A stretch of 64,000 nt of DNA from Chloroflexota bacterium (GTDB lineage Bacteria; Chloroflexota; Dehalococcoidia; Lucifugimonadales; UBA3495). A program made the translations under genes and the position numbers. Shown piece after piece: positions 8,225 through 16,929 of this stretch. Below the pieces are notes generated by a model that had not been told where the DNA came from, did not search any database, and was given only the letters and a program-made list of their open reading frames with translations. The stretch covers positions 1-64,000 of the forward strand of contig JACZUF010000006.1 in the NCBI GenBank assembly GCA_022573285.1, given 5' to 3'. Numbering within the stretch: the first letter of the stretch is position 1; each line of letters starts with the position of its first letter.

Positions 8225-9382
8225 CTACGCCGAAGACCGGGCCACCGCTGCGGCGACGGTCTGGGCCACCTGCCGGTCCAGCGACCAGGGGATGACGTTC
8301 TCCGGGGTGGGCTCTTTGACCAACGCCGCCAGAGCGCCGGCGGCGGCCAGCTTCATGCGGGTAGTCACCCTGGTGGCGTGGCAGTCCAGCGCGCCGCGGA
8401 AGATGCCCGGGAAGACCAGGCTGTTGTTGATCTGGTTGGGGAAGTCGCTGCGGCCGGTGCCCACCACGGCGGCCCCGGCGGCGCGGGCATCGTCGGGCCA
8501 GATCTCGGGGACGGGATTGGCCATGGCGAAAACGATGGAGTCTTTGGCCATCGACGAGACCATCTCCGCGCTTACGGCGCCGGCCGCGGAGAGACCGATG
8601 AACACGTCGGCGCCGCGCATCGCATCGGCTATTCCGCCGTGGGTGTTCTCTGGGTTGGTTGTGTCCAGCATGGCCGATTTTACCGACGTTAAGTCGGACC
8701 GGTTGCGCGAGATTATCCCGGTGCTGTCCACCAAGGTTACGTTGGTGGCGCCGTGGTCCAGGAGTAGTTTGGTGGACGCAATGCCCCCGGCCCCGGCTCC
8801 GGCGAACACGAATTTTGTGTCTTCGATCTTGCGCCCGGTGACCAGCAAAGAATTAATCACTCCCGCCAGCACCGCGATGGCTGTACCGTGCTGGTCGTCG
8901 TGGAACACGGGGATGCCCAGGTCCTGCAGGGCGTCCTCAATGACGAAACAGCGGGGCGCGGCGATGTCTTCCAGGTTGATGCCGCCGAAACTGGGGGCCA
9001 GGTTGCGCACGGTCTGGATGATGGCGTCGTTGTCCTGGGTCGCCAGACAGATTGGGAAGGCGTCGATGTCGGCCAGGCTTTTGAAGAGGATGGACTTGCC
9101 CTCCATCACCGGCATGGCAGCTTCGGCCCCAATGTTGCCCAGGCCCAACACGGCCGATCCGTCGGTCACTATCGCCACGGTGTTGGCCCGGTTGGTGAGG
9201 TGGAAGGACTCGGACTCATCCTCCGCGATGGCCATGCAGACCGCGGCGACGCCGGGGGTGTAGGCGATGGACAGGTCGTCCAGCGTCTCAACCTTCATCT
9301 TGGGGGCGATGCTGATCTTGCCCCTGCTTTCCCGGTGCCGTTCGATTGCTTCCTTGCCGTAGTCCCTGGATCGTTCAGCCAT
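8225..9382 (-). CDS. NAD(P)-dependent malic enzyme (oxaloacetate-decarboxylating)
   Basis: A 385-residue short-form malic enzyme, lacking the phosphotransacetylase-like domain of the long MaeB type. Conserved segments are SIAYTPGVA, TDGSAVLGLGNIG, MEGKSILFK (catalytic Lys), FHDDQHGTAIAV with the metal acids, and the Rossmann motif FAGAGAGGIA. It converts malate to pyruvate and CO2 with reduction of NAD(P). NAD versus NADP cannot be read with confidence. It is a stand-alone gene, with 28 bases separating it from the toxin gene upstream. Confidence 0.93.
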   Translation of the reverse strand: MAERSRDYGKEAIERHRESRGKISIAPKMKVETLDDLSIAYTPGVAAVCMAIAEDESESFHLTNRANTVAIVTDGSAVLGLGNIGAEAAMPVMEGKSILFKSLADIDAFPICLATQDNDAIIQTVRNLAPSFGGINLEDIAAPRCFVIEDALQDLGIPVFHDDQHGTAIAVLAGVINSLLVTGRKIEDTKFVFAGAGAGGIASTKLLLDHGATNVTLVDSTGIISRNRSDLTSVKSAMLDTTNPENTHGGIADAMRGADVFIGLSAAGAVSAEMVSSMAKDSIVFAMANPVPEIWPDDARAAGAAVVGTGRSDFPNQINNSLVFPGIFRGALDCHATRVTTRMKLAAAGALAALVKEPTPENVIPWSLDRQVAQTVAAAVARSSA

Positions 9383-9410
9383 GTTTACCTATCTCCAAGC
9401 ATTTTGGCCC

Positions 9411-9728
9411 CTACGTTTCCAATCCCAACGCAAAATGGATGGCCGCATCCACGGCGCGAAGCTTGTCGGCGCTTAAACTGGCGATGTGGCGCTGCAGTCC
9501 GGCTCTCGGGATAGTGGTTATGCTGTCCAGATTCACCGCGCAAACCAGAGGCATGCCATCCTCTGGGCCTAAAGCCACTTCTGCTGGGATGCGCCTGATT
9601 CGCCGGGAAACTGGGGCGATCGTTACCAATTCACGATATGAATAAGCCTCATCCCGCGATATCAGCACCACTGGCCGGTGTCCAGTAGGTAACGGCAGGT
9701 CGGCCCACCAGACTTCACCCCTTCTCAT
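9411..9728 (-). CDS. MazF/PemK-type endoribonuclease toxin
   Basis: I place the start at the ATG at 9728, where the sequence reads MRRGEVWWADLP, the usual MazF beginning; GGAAGAAGAG lies about 10 bases upstream. An ATG 36 bases further upstream is also open. The 105-residue protein has the PemK fold pattern GEVWWADLP...RPVVLISRDE...TIAPVSRRIRRIPAEVAL and a central AVNLDSITTI strand. It should cleave mRNA at a short sequence when free of its antitoxin. The gene overlaps the end of the antitoxin gene by 14 bases, the usual coupled arrangement. Confidence 0.9.
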   Translation of the reverse strand: MRRGEVWWADLPLPTGHRPVVLISRDEAYSYRELVTIAPVSRRIRRIPAEVALGPEDGMPLVCAVNLDSITTIPRAGLQRHIASLSADKLRAVDAAIHFALGLET

Positions 9729-9990
9729 TTTTATTGAACTCTTCTTCCCACGACGCATCGTCAAATGCGTAGTGTATCGAGGCCTCCACCCATGCCAGGT
9801 CTTCCGGCGTTTCCGGGTTCTCCAAGTAGCCTTGGATATATCGCGCGACGTCTTCCTTTTCTTTTTCCCGGCGAAGGTGTTCTTCCACCGTCCGGCGGAA
9901 GTATTCGCTGCGGCTGATGCCGGATGCGGTGCGTTCTTTTTCGATGGCGTCGAGGACTTCGTCTGGGAGACTAATCGCTATTTTGGCCAT
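9715..9990 (-). CDS. Ribbon-helix-helix antitoxin (MazE/CopG-like)
   Basis: A 91-residue protein starting MAKIAISLPDEVLDAIEKE with ISRSEYFRRTVEEHLR, a typical ribbon-helix-helix DNA-binding unit, followed by an acidic tail (YAFDDASWEEEF) suited to wrapping a MazF-type toxin. It precedes and overlaps the toxin gene. A palindrome 16 bases upstream of the ATG is a likely operator for autorepression. Confidence 0.88.
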   Translation of the reverse strand: MAKIAISLPDEVLDAIEKERTASGISRSEYFRRTVEEHLRREKEKEDVARYIQGYLENPETPEDLAWVEASIHYAFDDASWEEEFNKNEKG

Positions 9991-10005
9991 GGTTACACCT
10001 GTAGG

Positions 10006-10019
10006 AATACTTTAGTATT
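10006..10019 (-). promoter_or_regulatory. Palindromic operator candidate of the mazEF-like pair
   Basis: AATACT-TT-AGTATT, a perfect 6-base inverted repeat around a 2-base centre, sits 16-29 bases upstream of the antitoxin ATG, just outside its AGGTG ribosome-binding site. Ribbon-helix-helix antitoxins normally bind such short inverted repeats to repress their own operon. Binding itself is inferred. Confidence 0.55.
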
Positions 10020-10066
10020 ACAATGGTATGACAATTGAGCAAGGAAGGCAATGCCTTTCTGCCGTG

Positions 10067-10153
10067 TCAACCCGTCACCGCCCCAACCGAGGCGGATGAG
10101 ACCAGTTTGGCGTATTTGGCCGGGGTTTCGCGGCCGCTTCTGATTCCCGTTGC
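10067..10153 (-). pseudogene. Fossil copy of the ilvD 3' end
   Basis: Read on the minus strand, 10120 to 10067 encodes [17 protein letters not shown] followed by TGA. The intact ilvD gene ends [17 protein letters not shown] followed by TAA. Bases 10095-10121 are identical to 11183-11209 (27 bases). Beyond that most differences are synonymous (TCC/TCT, GCC/GCG, TCG/TCA, GCG/GCA, GTG/GTA, ACG/ACA). Further upstream an R-S-N-x-Q-x-R-P-x-N stretch is recognisable only in another frame, so the copy is broken by indels. No longer ilvD-like reading frame is present. Confidence 0.75.
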
Positions 10154-10281
10154 TCCGTAGTTCATGGCCATCGACTAGACCCTCTAGACTGTCGCTCAGG
10201 GTGTATTTTGTGGCCGGACCGCGAACAACTCTACCCACGATAATCACGGGCCGGCCCGTTGTCATCTGCTATCCAGACCGG

Positions 10282-11142
10282 TTATTTGGTCCCGGAAACG
10301 CAAATTGTCTCGTTTGGCATGGTAATGCTACCGTCGGCGGAGGCGTATTGTGTGGCCGCTTGTTCCAGGTCGCGGTGGATACTGGCCTGGATTTCCGGGG
10401 GCTGTTGAGCGACGGCTGCGGCCAAAGGCCCGGCCACATCGAGCGTGAAGTTCGCGTAGTCTTGGGACGACGGGATTTCCAAGGTCACTGTCTTATACTC
10501 GGTTTTCACGCCGGAGAATCCGGAGGCAACGAACGCATTCTGCAATGAATCGGGGGCGGCCAGGCTGAAGATGTCCGGGGCGCCCGGTGGAGGAGCGGGC
10601 ATGTCCATGTGTTGGCGGATTACTTCACCGGCGAGACGGAGCATGGGGACCTTGGCTGGCTCACTCCAGACCACCGCCACCATGCGGCCGCTGGGCCGCA
10701 GGAATCGGTATAGATTGTCCAGAGCGGCGGATAGATCCGGCAGGAACATCAAGCCCCACCGGCACAGAGCGGCGTCGAAGGAGGCCTCTGGGAAGTCGAG
10801 TTGCTCGGCATCCATCTCTCGGAGTTCGATGTTTGCCGAGTCCAAGTCCTTGGCCCGGCGCCGGGCTATCTCGAGCATCTGAGGAGACTGGTCGGTGGCG
10901 ACGACGCTGCCCCCCTGGCCGACGGCGCGGGCTGCAGTAAATGCCGGTTCGCCGATGCCGGTGGCCACGTCCAAGACCCGGTGGCCCGCTTTGATGGCGG
11001 CCGAGGCAACCATGTAGTCACTGAGGCTCTGGGCGCCCTTCTCTATAGTCGGCCACCACCGGTCCCAAGCGGCGGCCACGTCGTCCCAGGTCTGCACCTG
11101 CCGTGCTTTGTATTGGGCGGGGTCGAAATCGTTGGTACTCAT
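10282..11142 (-). CDS. Class I SAM-dependent methyltransferase (UbiE/COQ5-like)
   Basis: I chose the ATG at 11142 with AGGAAGG 6 bases upstream; a GTG two codons earlier is also open. The 286-residue protein has motif I VLDVATGIGEPAF, the acidic post-I position in SVVATDQSPQML, and the FDAALCRWGLMFLPD motif IV region, as in UbiE/COQ5-type small-molecule methyltransferases. The substrate is unknown. The gene starts 12 bases after the ilvD stop codon and is bracketed by the real ilvD tail and a fossil ilvD tail, which suggests it was placed here by a rearrangement. Confidence 0.85.
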   Translation of the reverse strand: MSTNDFDPAQYKARQVQTWDDVAAAWDRWWPTIEKGAQSLSDYMVASAAIKAGHRVLDVATGIGEPAFTAARAVGQGGSVVATDQSPQMLEIARRRAKDLDSANIELREMDAEQLDFPEASFDAALCRWGLMFLPDLSAALDNLYRFLRPSGRMVAVVWSEPAKVPMLRLAGEVIRQHMDMPAPPPGAPDIFSLAAPDSLQNAFVASGFSGVKTEYKTVTLEIPSSQDYANFTLDVAGPLAAAVAQQPPEIQASIHRDLEQAATQYASADGSITMPNETICVSGTK

Positions 11143-11154
11143 TTTCACCTTCCT

Positions 11155-12843
11155 TTAATGTGTTACTGCCCCCTGTGACGCAGATGAGACCAGTTTGGCG
11201 TATTTGGCCAGGGCCCCGGTGGTGTAATTCGGCGGACGGGGCTGCCATTTGCTCCGCCGGCCGGTGATCTCTTCTTCGGTGAGTTTCACGTTCAACTGGC
11301 GGCCTGGGATGTCCAAGGTGATGATGTCGCCCTCTCGCAGCAGCGCGATGGGTCCACCCACCGCAGCTTCGGGCGCCACGTGGCCCACCATGGGACCGTG
11401 GGACGCTCCGGAGAACCGGCCGTCGGTGACCAGGGCCACGTCGTCGCCCAGTCCTTGGCCAACGATGGCGGCGGTGACGGACAGCATCTCCTGCATGCCC
11501 GGCCCTCCCTTGGGGCCTTCGTAGCGGATGATTACGATGTCGCCGGCCTTGATCTCGCCCCGCTGGATCGCCTGAAAGGCGGTCGGTTCCTGGTCGAAGA
11601 CCCGGGCCGGGCCTTCGAACAACCTCTCTTGGTGCCCGGCGACCTTGATCACCGCGCCGTCGGGGGCCAGGTTGCCCCGGAGGATGGCCAACCCGCCGGT
11701 GGGGCTGCGGGGCGCATCGACTTGGTAAACAACGGGTTGGTCATCGATGGTCTCGACGGCTTCCACGTTCTCCCGCAAGGTCTTGCCGGTCACGGTCATG
11801 GCGTCGCCGTGGAGCAGGCCCGCTTTCAGCAGCCGCTTCATGACCAGCGCGATGCCACCGTAACGGTAAAGGTCGGCCATGAGGTACTTGCCGGCCGGCT
11901 TCATATCCACGATGTAGGGGGTGTTGCGGCTGATGCGGTCGAAGTCGTCCAGGGTTAGTTCGATCCCAGCCTCCCAGGCAATGGCGATCAGGTGCAGCAC
12001 CGAGTTGGTGGAGCCACCCATGGACACGGCCACGGTGATGGCGTTCTCAAAGGCCTGCTTGGTCAGGATGTCCCGGGGGCGCACGTTCTCTTCCAGGAGG
12101 CGCATCAGGGTGCGGCCCACGTCCCGGGCCTCGCCCAGTTTCCGGGGGTCGATGGCCGGGGTGGAAGCGTCGCCGGGGAGGGACATGCCCAATACTTCGA
12201 TGCTGGTGGACATGGTGTTGGCGGTGAACAGGCCGCCGCAGGACCCCTCTCCGGGACAGGCCACACATTCCAACGCGGTCAGCTCTTCCAGGGTCATGTC
12301 GCCCTTGGCGTAGGCGCCCACGGCCTCGAACACGTCCTGGATGTTCACGTCCTCTCCCTTGTACCGGCCGGGCATGATGGACCCGCCGTACATGAAGATG
12401 GCCGGCACGTTCAGCCGGGCCATGGCCATCAGGCAGCCGGGCATGTTCTTGTCGCACCCGGCGACGGTGATCAAACCGTCCATTCGCTCGCCGAAGGTGA
12501 CCAGTTCGATGGAATCGGCGATGACCTCCCGGCTGACCAGCGAAGCCTTCATCCCTTCAGTGCCCATGGAGATGCCGTCGCTGATGGTGATGGTGCCGAA
12601 TTCAAAGGGCACGCCGTCGGCGGAACGGACGCCGTCTTTGGCCGCCTGGGCGAAACGGTCGAGGTGTACGTTGCAGGGCGTGACGTCGCTGGCCAGGTTG
12701 GCGATGGCGACGAAAGGCTTTTTAATGTCCTCTTGGGTCAGGCCCATGGCCATCAACATTGCCCGGGCCGGCGCCCGATTGGGGCCGTCGATCAACTCGC
12801 TGCTGCGGTGCTTCATGTGAGCGGGTCTGGTGGTTGTCGCCAC
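11155..12843 (-). CDS. ilvD: Dihydroxy-acid dehydratase
   Basis: A 562-residue enzyme of branched-chain amino acid synthesis that dehydrates 2,3-dihydroxy-isovalerate and -methylvalerate to the 2-oxo acids. The three cluster cysteines are seen at 57 (VTPCN), 130 (GCDKNMPG) and 202 (GEGSCGG), the pattern of the [2Fe-2S] plant/bacterial type; Lys in GCDKNMPG is the carbamylated metal ligand of the family. The start is GTG with AGGAG 9 bases upstream. No other ilv or leu gene is in the window. Confidence 0.96.
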   Translation of the reverse strand: MATTTRPAHMKHRSSELIDGPNRAPARAMLMAMGLTQEDIKKPFVAIANLASDVTPCNVHLDRFAQAAKDGVRSADGVPFEFGTITISDGISMGTEGMKASLVSREVIADSIELVTFGERMDGLITVAGCDKNMPGCLMAMARLNVPAIFMYGGSIMPGRYKGEDVNIQDVFEAVGAYAKGDMTLEELTALECVACPGEGSCGGLFTANTMSTSIEVLGMSLPGDASTPAIDPRKLGEARDVGRTLMRLLEENVRPRDILTKQAFENAITVAVSMGGSTNSVLHLIAIAWEAGIELTLDDFDRISRNTPYIVDMKPAGKYLMADLYRYGGIALVMKRLLKAGLLHGDAMTVTGKTLRENVEAVETIDDQPVVYQVDAPRSPTGGLAILRGNLAPDGAVIKVAGHQERLFEGPARVFDQEPTAFQAIQRGEIKAGDIVIIRYEGPKGGPGMQEMLSVTAAIVGQGLGDDVALVTDGRFSGASHGPMVGHVAPEAAVGGPIALLREGDIITLDIPGRQLNVKLTEEEITGRRSKWQPRPPNYTTGALAKYAKLVSSASQGAVTH

Positions 12844-13068
12844 TGGGTCATCTCCTGGACGCCGAAAAACGCCGAAAAATCAATGCCTGCGCTCCCGTTT
12901 GCCGGGATGCGTAATTGAGCAATTATAAGTGTCTATACGAAGCGGATACAAGCTGGGCGTAATGCAGAGGCTAGGCCAGGCGTGGCGCGAAGCGAGGGGT
13001 TGCGCCCCCTGCGGATTTTGTTTACGCTGTTGCTTGCTAATAATCAGGTGTAGTCAGGAGAGGCTGCC

Positions 13069-13539
13069 ATGTTTAACCCCATAGGCTGGACTAAACCGGG
13101 AATCGCGCAGGCCCATTGTGATATCCCATGCGGGATCTACGAGCCCTTAGTGGCCAAGATAGCCGCCCAGACCGTGCAAAAGATGGTTCTGCGCATTCAG
13201 GCTTTGGAAGCCCCCGCCGGTGGCGATGCCGCAGCGATGGTGGACTATGCGAGTAAGCTGGGCCGCTACGTCGCGGTCAAAGAAGAACACGCGGAGATCG
13301 TGAAGAAGGAATTTCGGATCCTCTGGGCCGATTACGGCTGGCCGAATGTGGCCGCGGATTTCGATGTAAACGGAACGTTCAATCAAGCGTTGAAACTGGC
13401 CGGCCAGTGTAAGCAGAATGTTGATATGGCTGCGTGCGAAGAATTGGTCTCGACGTGCGACAGGATCGCCACCGCCTTTTGGGCGACCAAGAATGTGGAA
13501 TACAGCGACCCCAATGCGGCCGCCCGCTACGGCACTTAG
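13069..13539 (+). CDS. sodN: Nickel superoxide dismutase
   Basis: A 156-residue protein with the nickel hook HCDIPCGIYEP at residues 16-26: after cleavage before His16, His-1, Cys-2 and Cys-6 would bind nickel. The rest is the four-helix bundle seen in NiSOD (EEHAEIVKKEFRILWADYG). The enzyme dismutes superoxide in the cytoplasm. The leader is only 15 residues. The usual partner, a SodX-type peptidase gene that matures NiSOD, is not adjacent; the next gene is hemL on the other strand. A strong terminator follows. Confidence 0.95.
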   Translation: MFNPIGWTKPGIAQAHCDIPCGIYEPLVAKIAAQTVQKMVLRIQALEAPAGGDAAAMVDYASKLGRYVAVKEEHAEIVKKEFRILWADYGWPNVAADFDVNGTFNQALKLAGQCKQNVDMAACEELVSTCDRIATAFWATKNVEYSDPNAAARYGT

Positions 13540-13563
13540 GTCACAACCAAATCACAGCGAATT

Positions 13564-13597
13564 AAAAAGGCTCCCCGCCATCGGGGAGCCTTTTTTC
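13564..13597. terminator. Bidirectional rho-independent terminator between sodN and hemL
   Basis: A-run, 9-base stem GGCTCCCCG / CGGGGAGCC with a CCAT loop, then six T residues. The symmetric A and T tracts let it stop both the sodN transcript (plus) and the long tetrapyrrole operon (minus) that converge here. Confidence 0.9.
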
Positions 13598-13615
13598 GTG
13601 GTCATGCCTCGGAGA

Positions 13616-14902
13616 TCATCGTAGCTTGCGGAGGGCTTCTGAAGCCTTGTCTATGGTGGCGTCGATGTCGGCCTCGGTGTGGGCGGTGGAAACGAACCCT
13701 GCCTCGAACTGGGAGGGGGCGATGTAAACGCCTCGTTCCTGCATCGCGTGGAAGTAACGGCCGTACATCTCCGTGTCCGAAGCCTCGGCGTGGGCCAGGC
13801 CCGTCACCGGACCGGGGTTGAAGAACCCGGTGAACATGGAACCGACCCGGTTGATGGTGGAGGGCATCTCCACCTTCTGGAAGGCCTTGGCCAGGCCGTC
13901 GGTCAGCCGCTGGGCCAGGCGCTCCAGCCGCTCGAACGTGCCGGGCTTCTGAAGTTCTTTGAGAGTCGCGATGCCCGCGCTGACGGCCAGCGGATTGCCG
14001 GAAAGGGTGCCGGCTTGGTACATGGGCCCCAAGGGCGCGACCATCTCCATCACGTCTTTACTTCCGCCATAGGCCCCCACCGGCAGGCCGCCGCCGATGA
14101 TCTTGCCCATGGTGGTGATGTCCGGGGTGATGCCGTAGAGGCCCTGGGCCCCGTTGGGTCCGACCCGGAACCCGGTGATCACCTCGTCGAAGAGGAGCAA
14201 AGCTCCGTTTTCTTGGGTGATTTTCCGCAGCGACTCCAGGAACCCCTGGGCCGGGGGGACCACGCCCATGTTGCCGGCCACCGGCTCGATGATGATGGCG
14301 GCGATTCCGCCGGGATTGGCCTCGAAGAACTTCTCAACGGACCCTACGTCGTTGTAGTCGGCCACCAGGGTCTCGCTGGCGTAGGACTCGGGCACTCCCG
14401 CGCTGGTGGGGATGCCGTAGGTCAGCGCGCCCGAGCCGGCCTTGACCAGCAGGCCGTCGGCGTGGCCGTGGTAGCAGCCGGCGAACTTGATTATCTTGTC
14501 GCGGCCGGTGAACGCCCGGGCCAGCCGGATGGCGCTCATGCAGGCCTCGGTGCCCGAGTTGACCAGCCGGACCATCTCCACCGACGGCAGGCTGCCGCAG
14601 ATCATCTTGGCCAGCTCGACTTCCTGCTCCACCGGGGCGCCGAAGCTGGTCCCGTGCTCGGCGGTTTTTTTCAGGGCCTCGATCACCGCCGGATGGGAGT
14701 GTCCCAGCACCAGCGGACCCCAGGAGCCCAGGTAGTCGATGTATTCGTTGCCGTCCACGTCCCAGACCCGCGCTCCCTGGCCGCGGGCGATGAAGGGCGG
14801 GGTGCCGCCCACGGCCTTGAAGGACCGGACTGGGCTGTTAACGCCGCCGGGGATGTATTTCTGCGCCTCGGCGAAAAGTGCTTCCGACTTCCTAAATTGC
14901 AT
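13616..14902 (-). CDS. hemL: Glutamate-1-semialdehyde 2,1-aminomutase
   Basis: I place the start at the ATG at 14902 (MQFRKSEALFAEAQK), giving 428 residues, the family's usual length; AGGA lies just upstream, and the longer open frame adds 37 residues without homology to the family. The PLP lysine is in MGKIIGGGLPVGAYGG, and NSGTEACMSAIRLAR and the GCYHGHADG stretch are typical. It makes 5-aminolevulinate from glutamate-1-semialdehyde. It is the last gene of the minus-strand tetrapyrrole cluster. The preceding enzyme, glutamyl-tRNA reductase (hemA), is not in the window. Confidence 0.95.
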   Translation of the reverse strand: MQFRKSEALFAEAQKYIPGGVNSPVRSFKAVGGTPPFIARGQGARVWDVDGNEYIDYLGSWGPLVLGHSHPAVIEALKKTAEHGTSFGAPVEQEVELAKMICGSLPSVEMVRLVNSGTEACMSAIRLARAFTGRDKIIKFAGCYHGHADGLLVKAGSGALTYGIPTSAGVPESYASETLVADYNDVGSVEKFFEANPGGIAAIIIEPVAGNMGVVPPAQGFLESLRKITQENGALLLFDEVITGFRVGPNGAQGLYGITPDITTMGKIIGGGLPVGAYGGSKDVMEMVAPLGPMYQAGTLSGNPLAVSAGIATLKELQKPGTFERLERLAQRLTDGLAKAFQKVEMPSTINRVGSMFTGFFNPGPVTGLAHAEASDTEMYGRYFHAMQERGVYIAPSQFEAGFVSTAHTEADIDATIDKASEALRKLR

Positions 14903-15016
14903 GTTCGTTCCTGATTTAAGTTGGCTTATTGACATCCCTAGAACAGGTCCCGGACCCTTCGGTAGGTGCGCTCGGAGCGGCGGCGGATTCCTCCAATGTC
15001 GACTCGGCGCCATGCC

Positions 15017-15343
15017 TTATTTTGGGTTTGGCGTAGGGGGTTTACTGGCTCGTGAGGCGAACTTGGCAATCCGAGAAATAGCAGCCGCACCACGGAAGGC
15101 TAATCGCAACAATCTGAGCCGTGGCAAAATCGGGCCCACAAAGTTGTACACGCCCTTGGCCAGGCGCGGCGTCCTCCGAACCACTTCTGCAGCACCGTGG
15201 ATATCATCGGCAGCGCGTCCGACTCGGTCCAATGCCTGAGAAGCCCTTCCATACAGCTTGAAGCATATGATGAGAACCATTAGCGAAGTAATGGTTCCCG
15301 TCACTCCGAAAACGATAACAACGATGTCGCGAATTGTATCCAC
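15017..15343 (-). CDS. Small single-pass membrane protein in the tetrapyrrole operon
   Basis: A 108-residue protein with one membrane helix at about 7-28 (IVVIVFGVTGTITSLMVLII), an amphipathic middle part (GRAADDIHGAAEVVRR) and a basic C-terminal part. It resembles short DUF948-like proteins only in layout; I do not assign a family. It is 3 bases downstream of the PD-(D/E)XK-like gene and upstream of hemL, so it is cotranscribed with heme genes, though a role in that pathway is not evident. Confidence 0.6.
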   Translation of the reverse strand: MDTIRDIVVIVFGVTGTITSLMVLIICFKLYGRASQALDRVGRAADDIHGAAEVVRRTPRLAKGVYNFVGPILPRLRLLRLAFRGAAAISRIAKFASRASKPPTPNPK

Positions 15344-15346
15344 GCT

Positions 15347-15910
15347 TTACCTCCCTCGCTCATAGTCCTTCAGACTGATAGATTCGTCGCCGCTTTCCTC
15401 TGACTCCCGAACCGTGAGCACGTCTTCCAAGTCCTCTGGAGTCTCCATCAGCCTTGCGTATTTTGGGAAGTCTACGATCAATTCCCAGCGGTTCCGAAAG
15501 CCGCATAATAGGTCCTTCAACGGCATACCATATTTTCTGACACCGACCTCCAAGTTCAAATCTCGAGGAGAGCCTTTGGGCGGGGTATTAGCATATTTGT
15601 CGAAAATGATAGACGGGAAGACCCAAGCGCACTTCGGATCTCTTTGGTCAAACTCAACACCCACAATCAAAAAATTCTTGCGAGGTTCAAGGTGGGCCAA
15701 CTGGAACCAACGTGGATCTTTGCCGCCAGCGCTTCCCGCTGATTTCACCTGAATCTCAATTACGGTGCCTTCAGCTGTCCGAACGAGCGCATCGACACCC
15801 TTATCGACCAGAGGAACATACAAATCTGCGCCGCGTTTCAGCAGTTCGCCGAATACGTACATTTCGCCCCGCTCGCCGGCAAGCCGTTTGTCGACCGTAT
15901 GGTTGCTCAC
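15347..15910 (-). CDS. PD-(D/E)XK nuclease-like protein (DUF4365-like) inside the heme operon
   Basis: A 187-residue protein. The N-terminal half reads as a restriction-endonuclease-like core: GERGEMYVFGELLKRG (helix with the first Glu), then YVPLVDKGVDALVR (Asp) and GTVIEIQVKSAG, a GVD...(E/Q)xK arrangement of the kind that binds metal in this fold. The C-terminal part has no clear assignment. Many proteins of this type read or cut DNA, or are domains of unknown role. It ends 3 bases before the membrane protein gene and begins 4 bases after the hemB stop, an odd place for a nuclease-like gene. Confidence 0.65.
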   Translation of the reverse strand: MSNHTVDKRLAGERGEMYVFGELLKRGADLYVPLVDKGVDALVRTAEGTVIEIQVKSAGSAGGKDPRWFQLAHLEPRKNFLIVGVEFDQRDPKCAWVFPSIIFDKYANTPPKGSPRDLNLEVGVRKYGMPLKDLLCGFRNRWELIVDFPKYARLMETPEDLEDVLTVRESEESGDESISLKDYERGR

Positions 15911-15914
15911 AAGT

Positions 15915-16898
15915 CTACTCCGTCTCTTTCAGCCATCTCGCCACTTCCTTGGCGTGGTAGCTGAGGATGGTGTCGGCCCCGGCACGTTTGATGGAGGTCA
16001 GTATCTCCATGGTCACGGTCTTCTCGTCGATCCAGCCCTGTTGGGCGGCGGCTTTCACCATGGCGAACTCGCCGCTGACGTTGTAGGCGGCCAGGGGCAG
16101 GTCGAACCGGTCCTTGGCTTGCCGTATCACATCCAGGTAGGACAGGGCCGGCTTCACCATCACGATGTCGGCGCCCTCGGCGATGTCGGCTTCGATCTCA
16201 CGCATGGCCATGCGGGCGTTGGCCGGGTCCATCTGGTAGCTCTTCCGGTCGCCGAACTGGGGCGTGGAACCGGCGGCCACCCGGAACGGCCCGTAGAACC
16301 CCGATGAGTACTTGGCGGCGTAGCCCATGATCGGCGTGTCTTGAAAGCCGTGGTCGTCCAATGCCTGGCGGATGGCCCGGACCTGACCGTCCATCATGGC
16401 GGACGGGGCAGGGAGGTCGGCCCCGGCTTGGACGTGGGAAACGGCGGTACGCCCCAGCAGCTCCAGCGTCTGGTCGTTGTCGATCTTGCCGTTGTCGATG
16501 ACCCCGCAGTGGCCGTGGTCGGTGTACTCGCACATGCAGACGTCGGTGACCACCATCATGCCCGGATGGTTCTTCTTAATCATTCGCACCGCTTCCTGCA
16601 CGATGCCCTCGGGGTCGTAGCCCTCGGTCCCCAGGGGGTCCTTCTCGGCCGGCAGTCCGAACAGCAGCACCGATGGTATGCCCAACTCGGCGGCCTCCCC
16701 AACCTCTTCGGAGAGGACGTCCAACGACATCTGGAACTGGCCGGGCATCGGTTCTATGGGTTCCTTAACGCCCTGTCCGTGGGCCACGAACAGGGGATAG
16801 ATGAACTCTTTGACCGACAGGCGGGTCTCCCTGGCCATGTTGCGCATGGGCTCGCTGCCGCGCAGGCGGCGCAACCGTGAGTCGGGAAAGCTGGTCAT
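15915..16898 (-). CDS. hemB: Porphobilinogen synthase (delta-aminolevulinic acid dehydratase)
   Basis: A 327-residue enzyme that condenses two 5-aminolevulinates to porphobilinogen. The zinc-type cysteine motif DVCMCEYTDHGHCG is present, so it is the Zn-dependent class. The substrate-binding lysines lie in KYSSGFYGPFR and MVKPALSYLDV. The start ATG has AAGGAC/AGGAG upstream. It is 31 bases downstream of the cobA-hemD fusion. Confidence 0.96.
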   Translation of the reverse strand: MTSFPDSRLRRLRGSEPMRNMARETRLSVKEFIYPLFVAHGQGVKEPIEPMPGQFQMSLDVLSEEVGEAAELGIPSVLLFGLPAEKDPLGTEGYDPEGIVQEAVRMIKKNHPGMMVVTDVCMCEYTDHGHCGVIDNGKIDNDQTLELLGRTAVSHVQAGADLPAPSAMMDGQVRAIRQALDDHGFQDTPIMGYAAKYSSGFYGPFRVAAGSTPQFGDRKSYQMDPANARMAMREIEADIAEGADIVMVKPALSYLDVIRQAKDRFDLPLAAYNVSGEFAMVKAAAQQGWIDEKTVTMEILTSIKRAGADTILSYHAKEVARWLKETE

Positions 16899-16929
16899 GG
16901 CGTCCTTCTCCTTCGACTGCTTAAGGGGA

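Noticed and set aside
9993-10265. 90-codon minus-strand ORF before the mazEF pair
   Set aside because: It crosses the ilvD fossil in a wrong frame (GQIRQTGLI) and contains the mazEF operator; no independent support.
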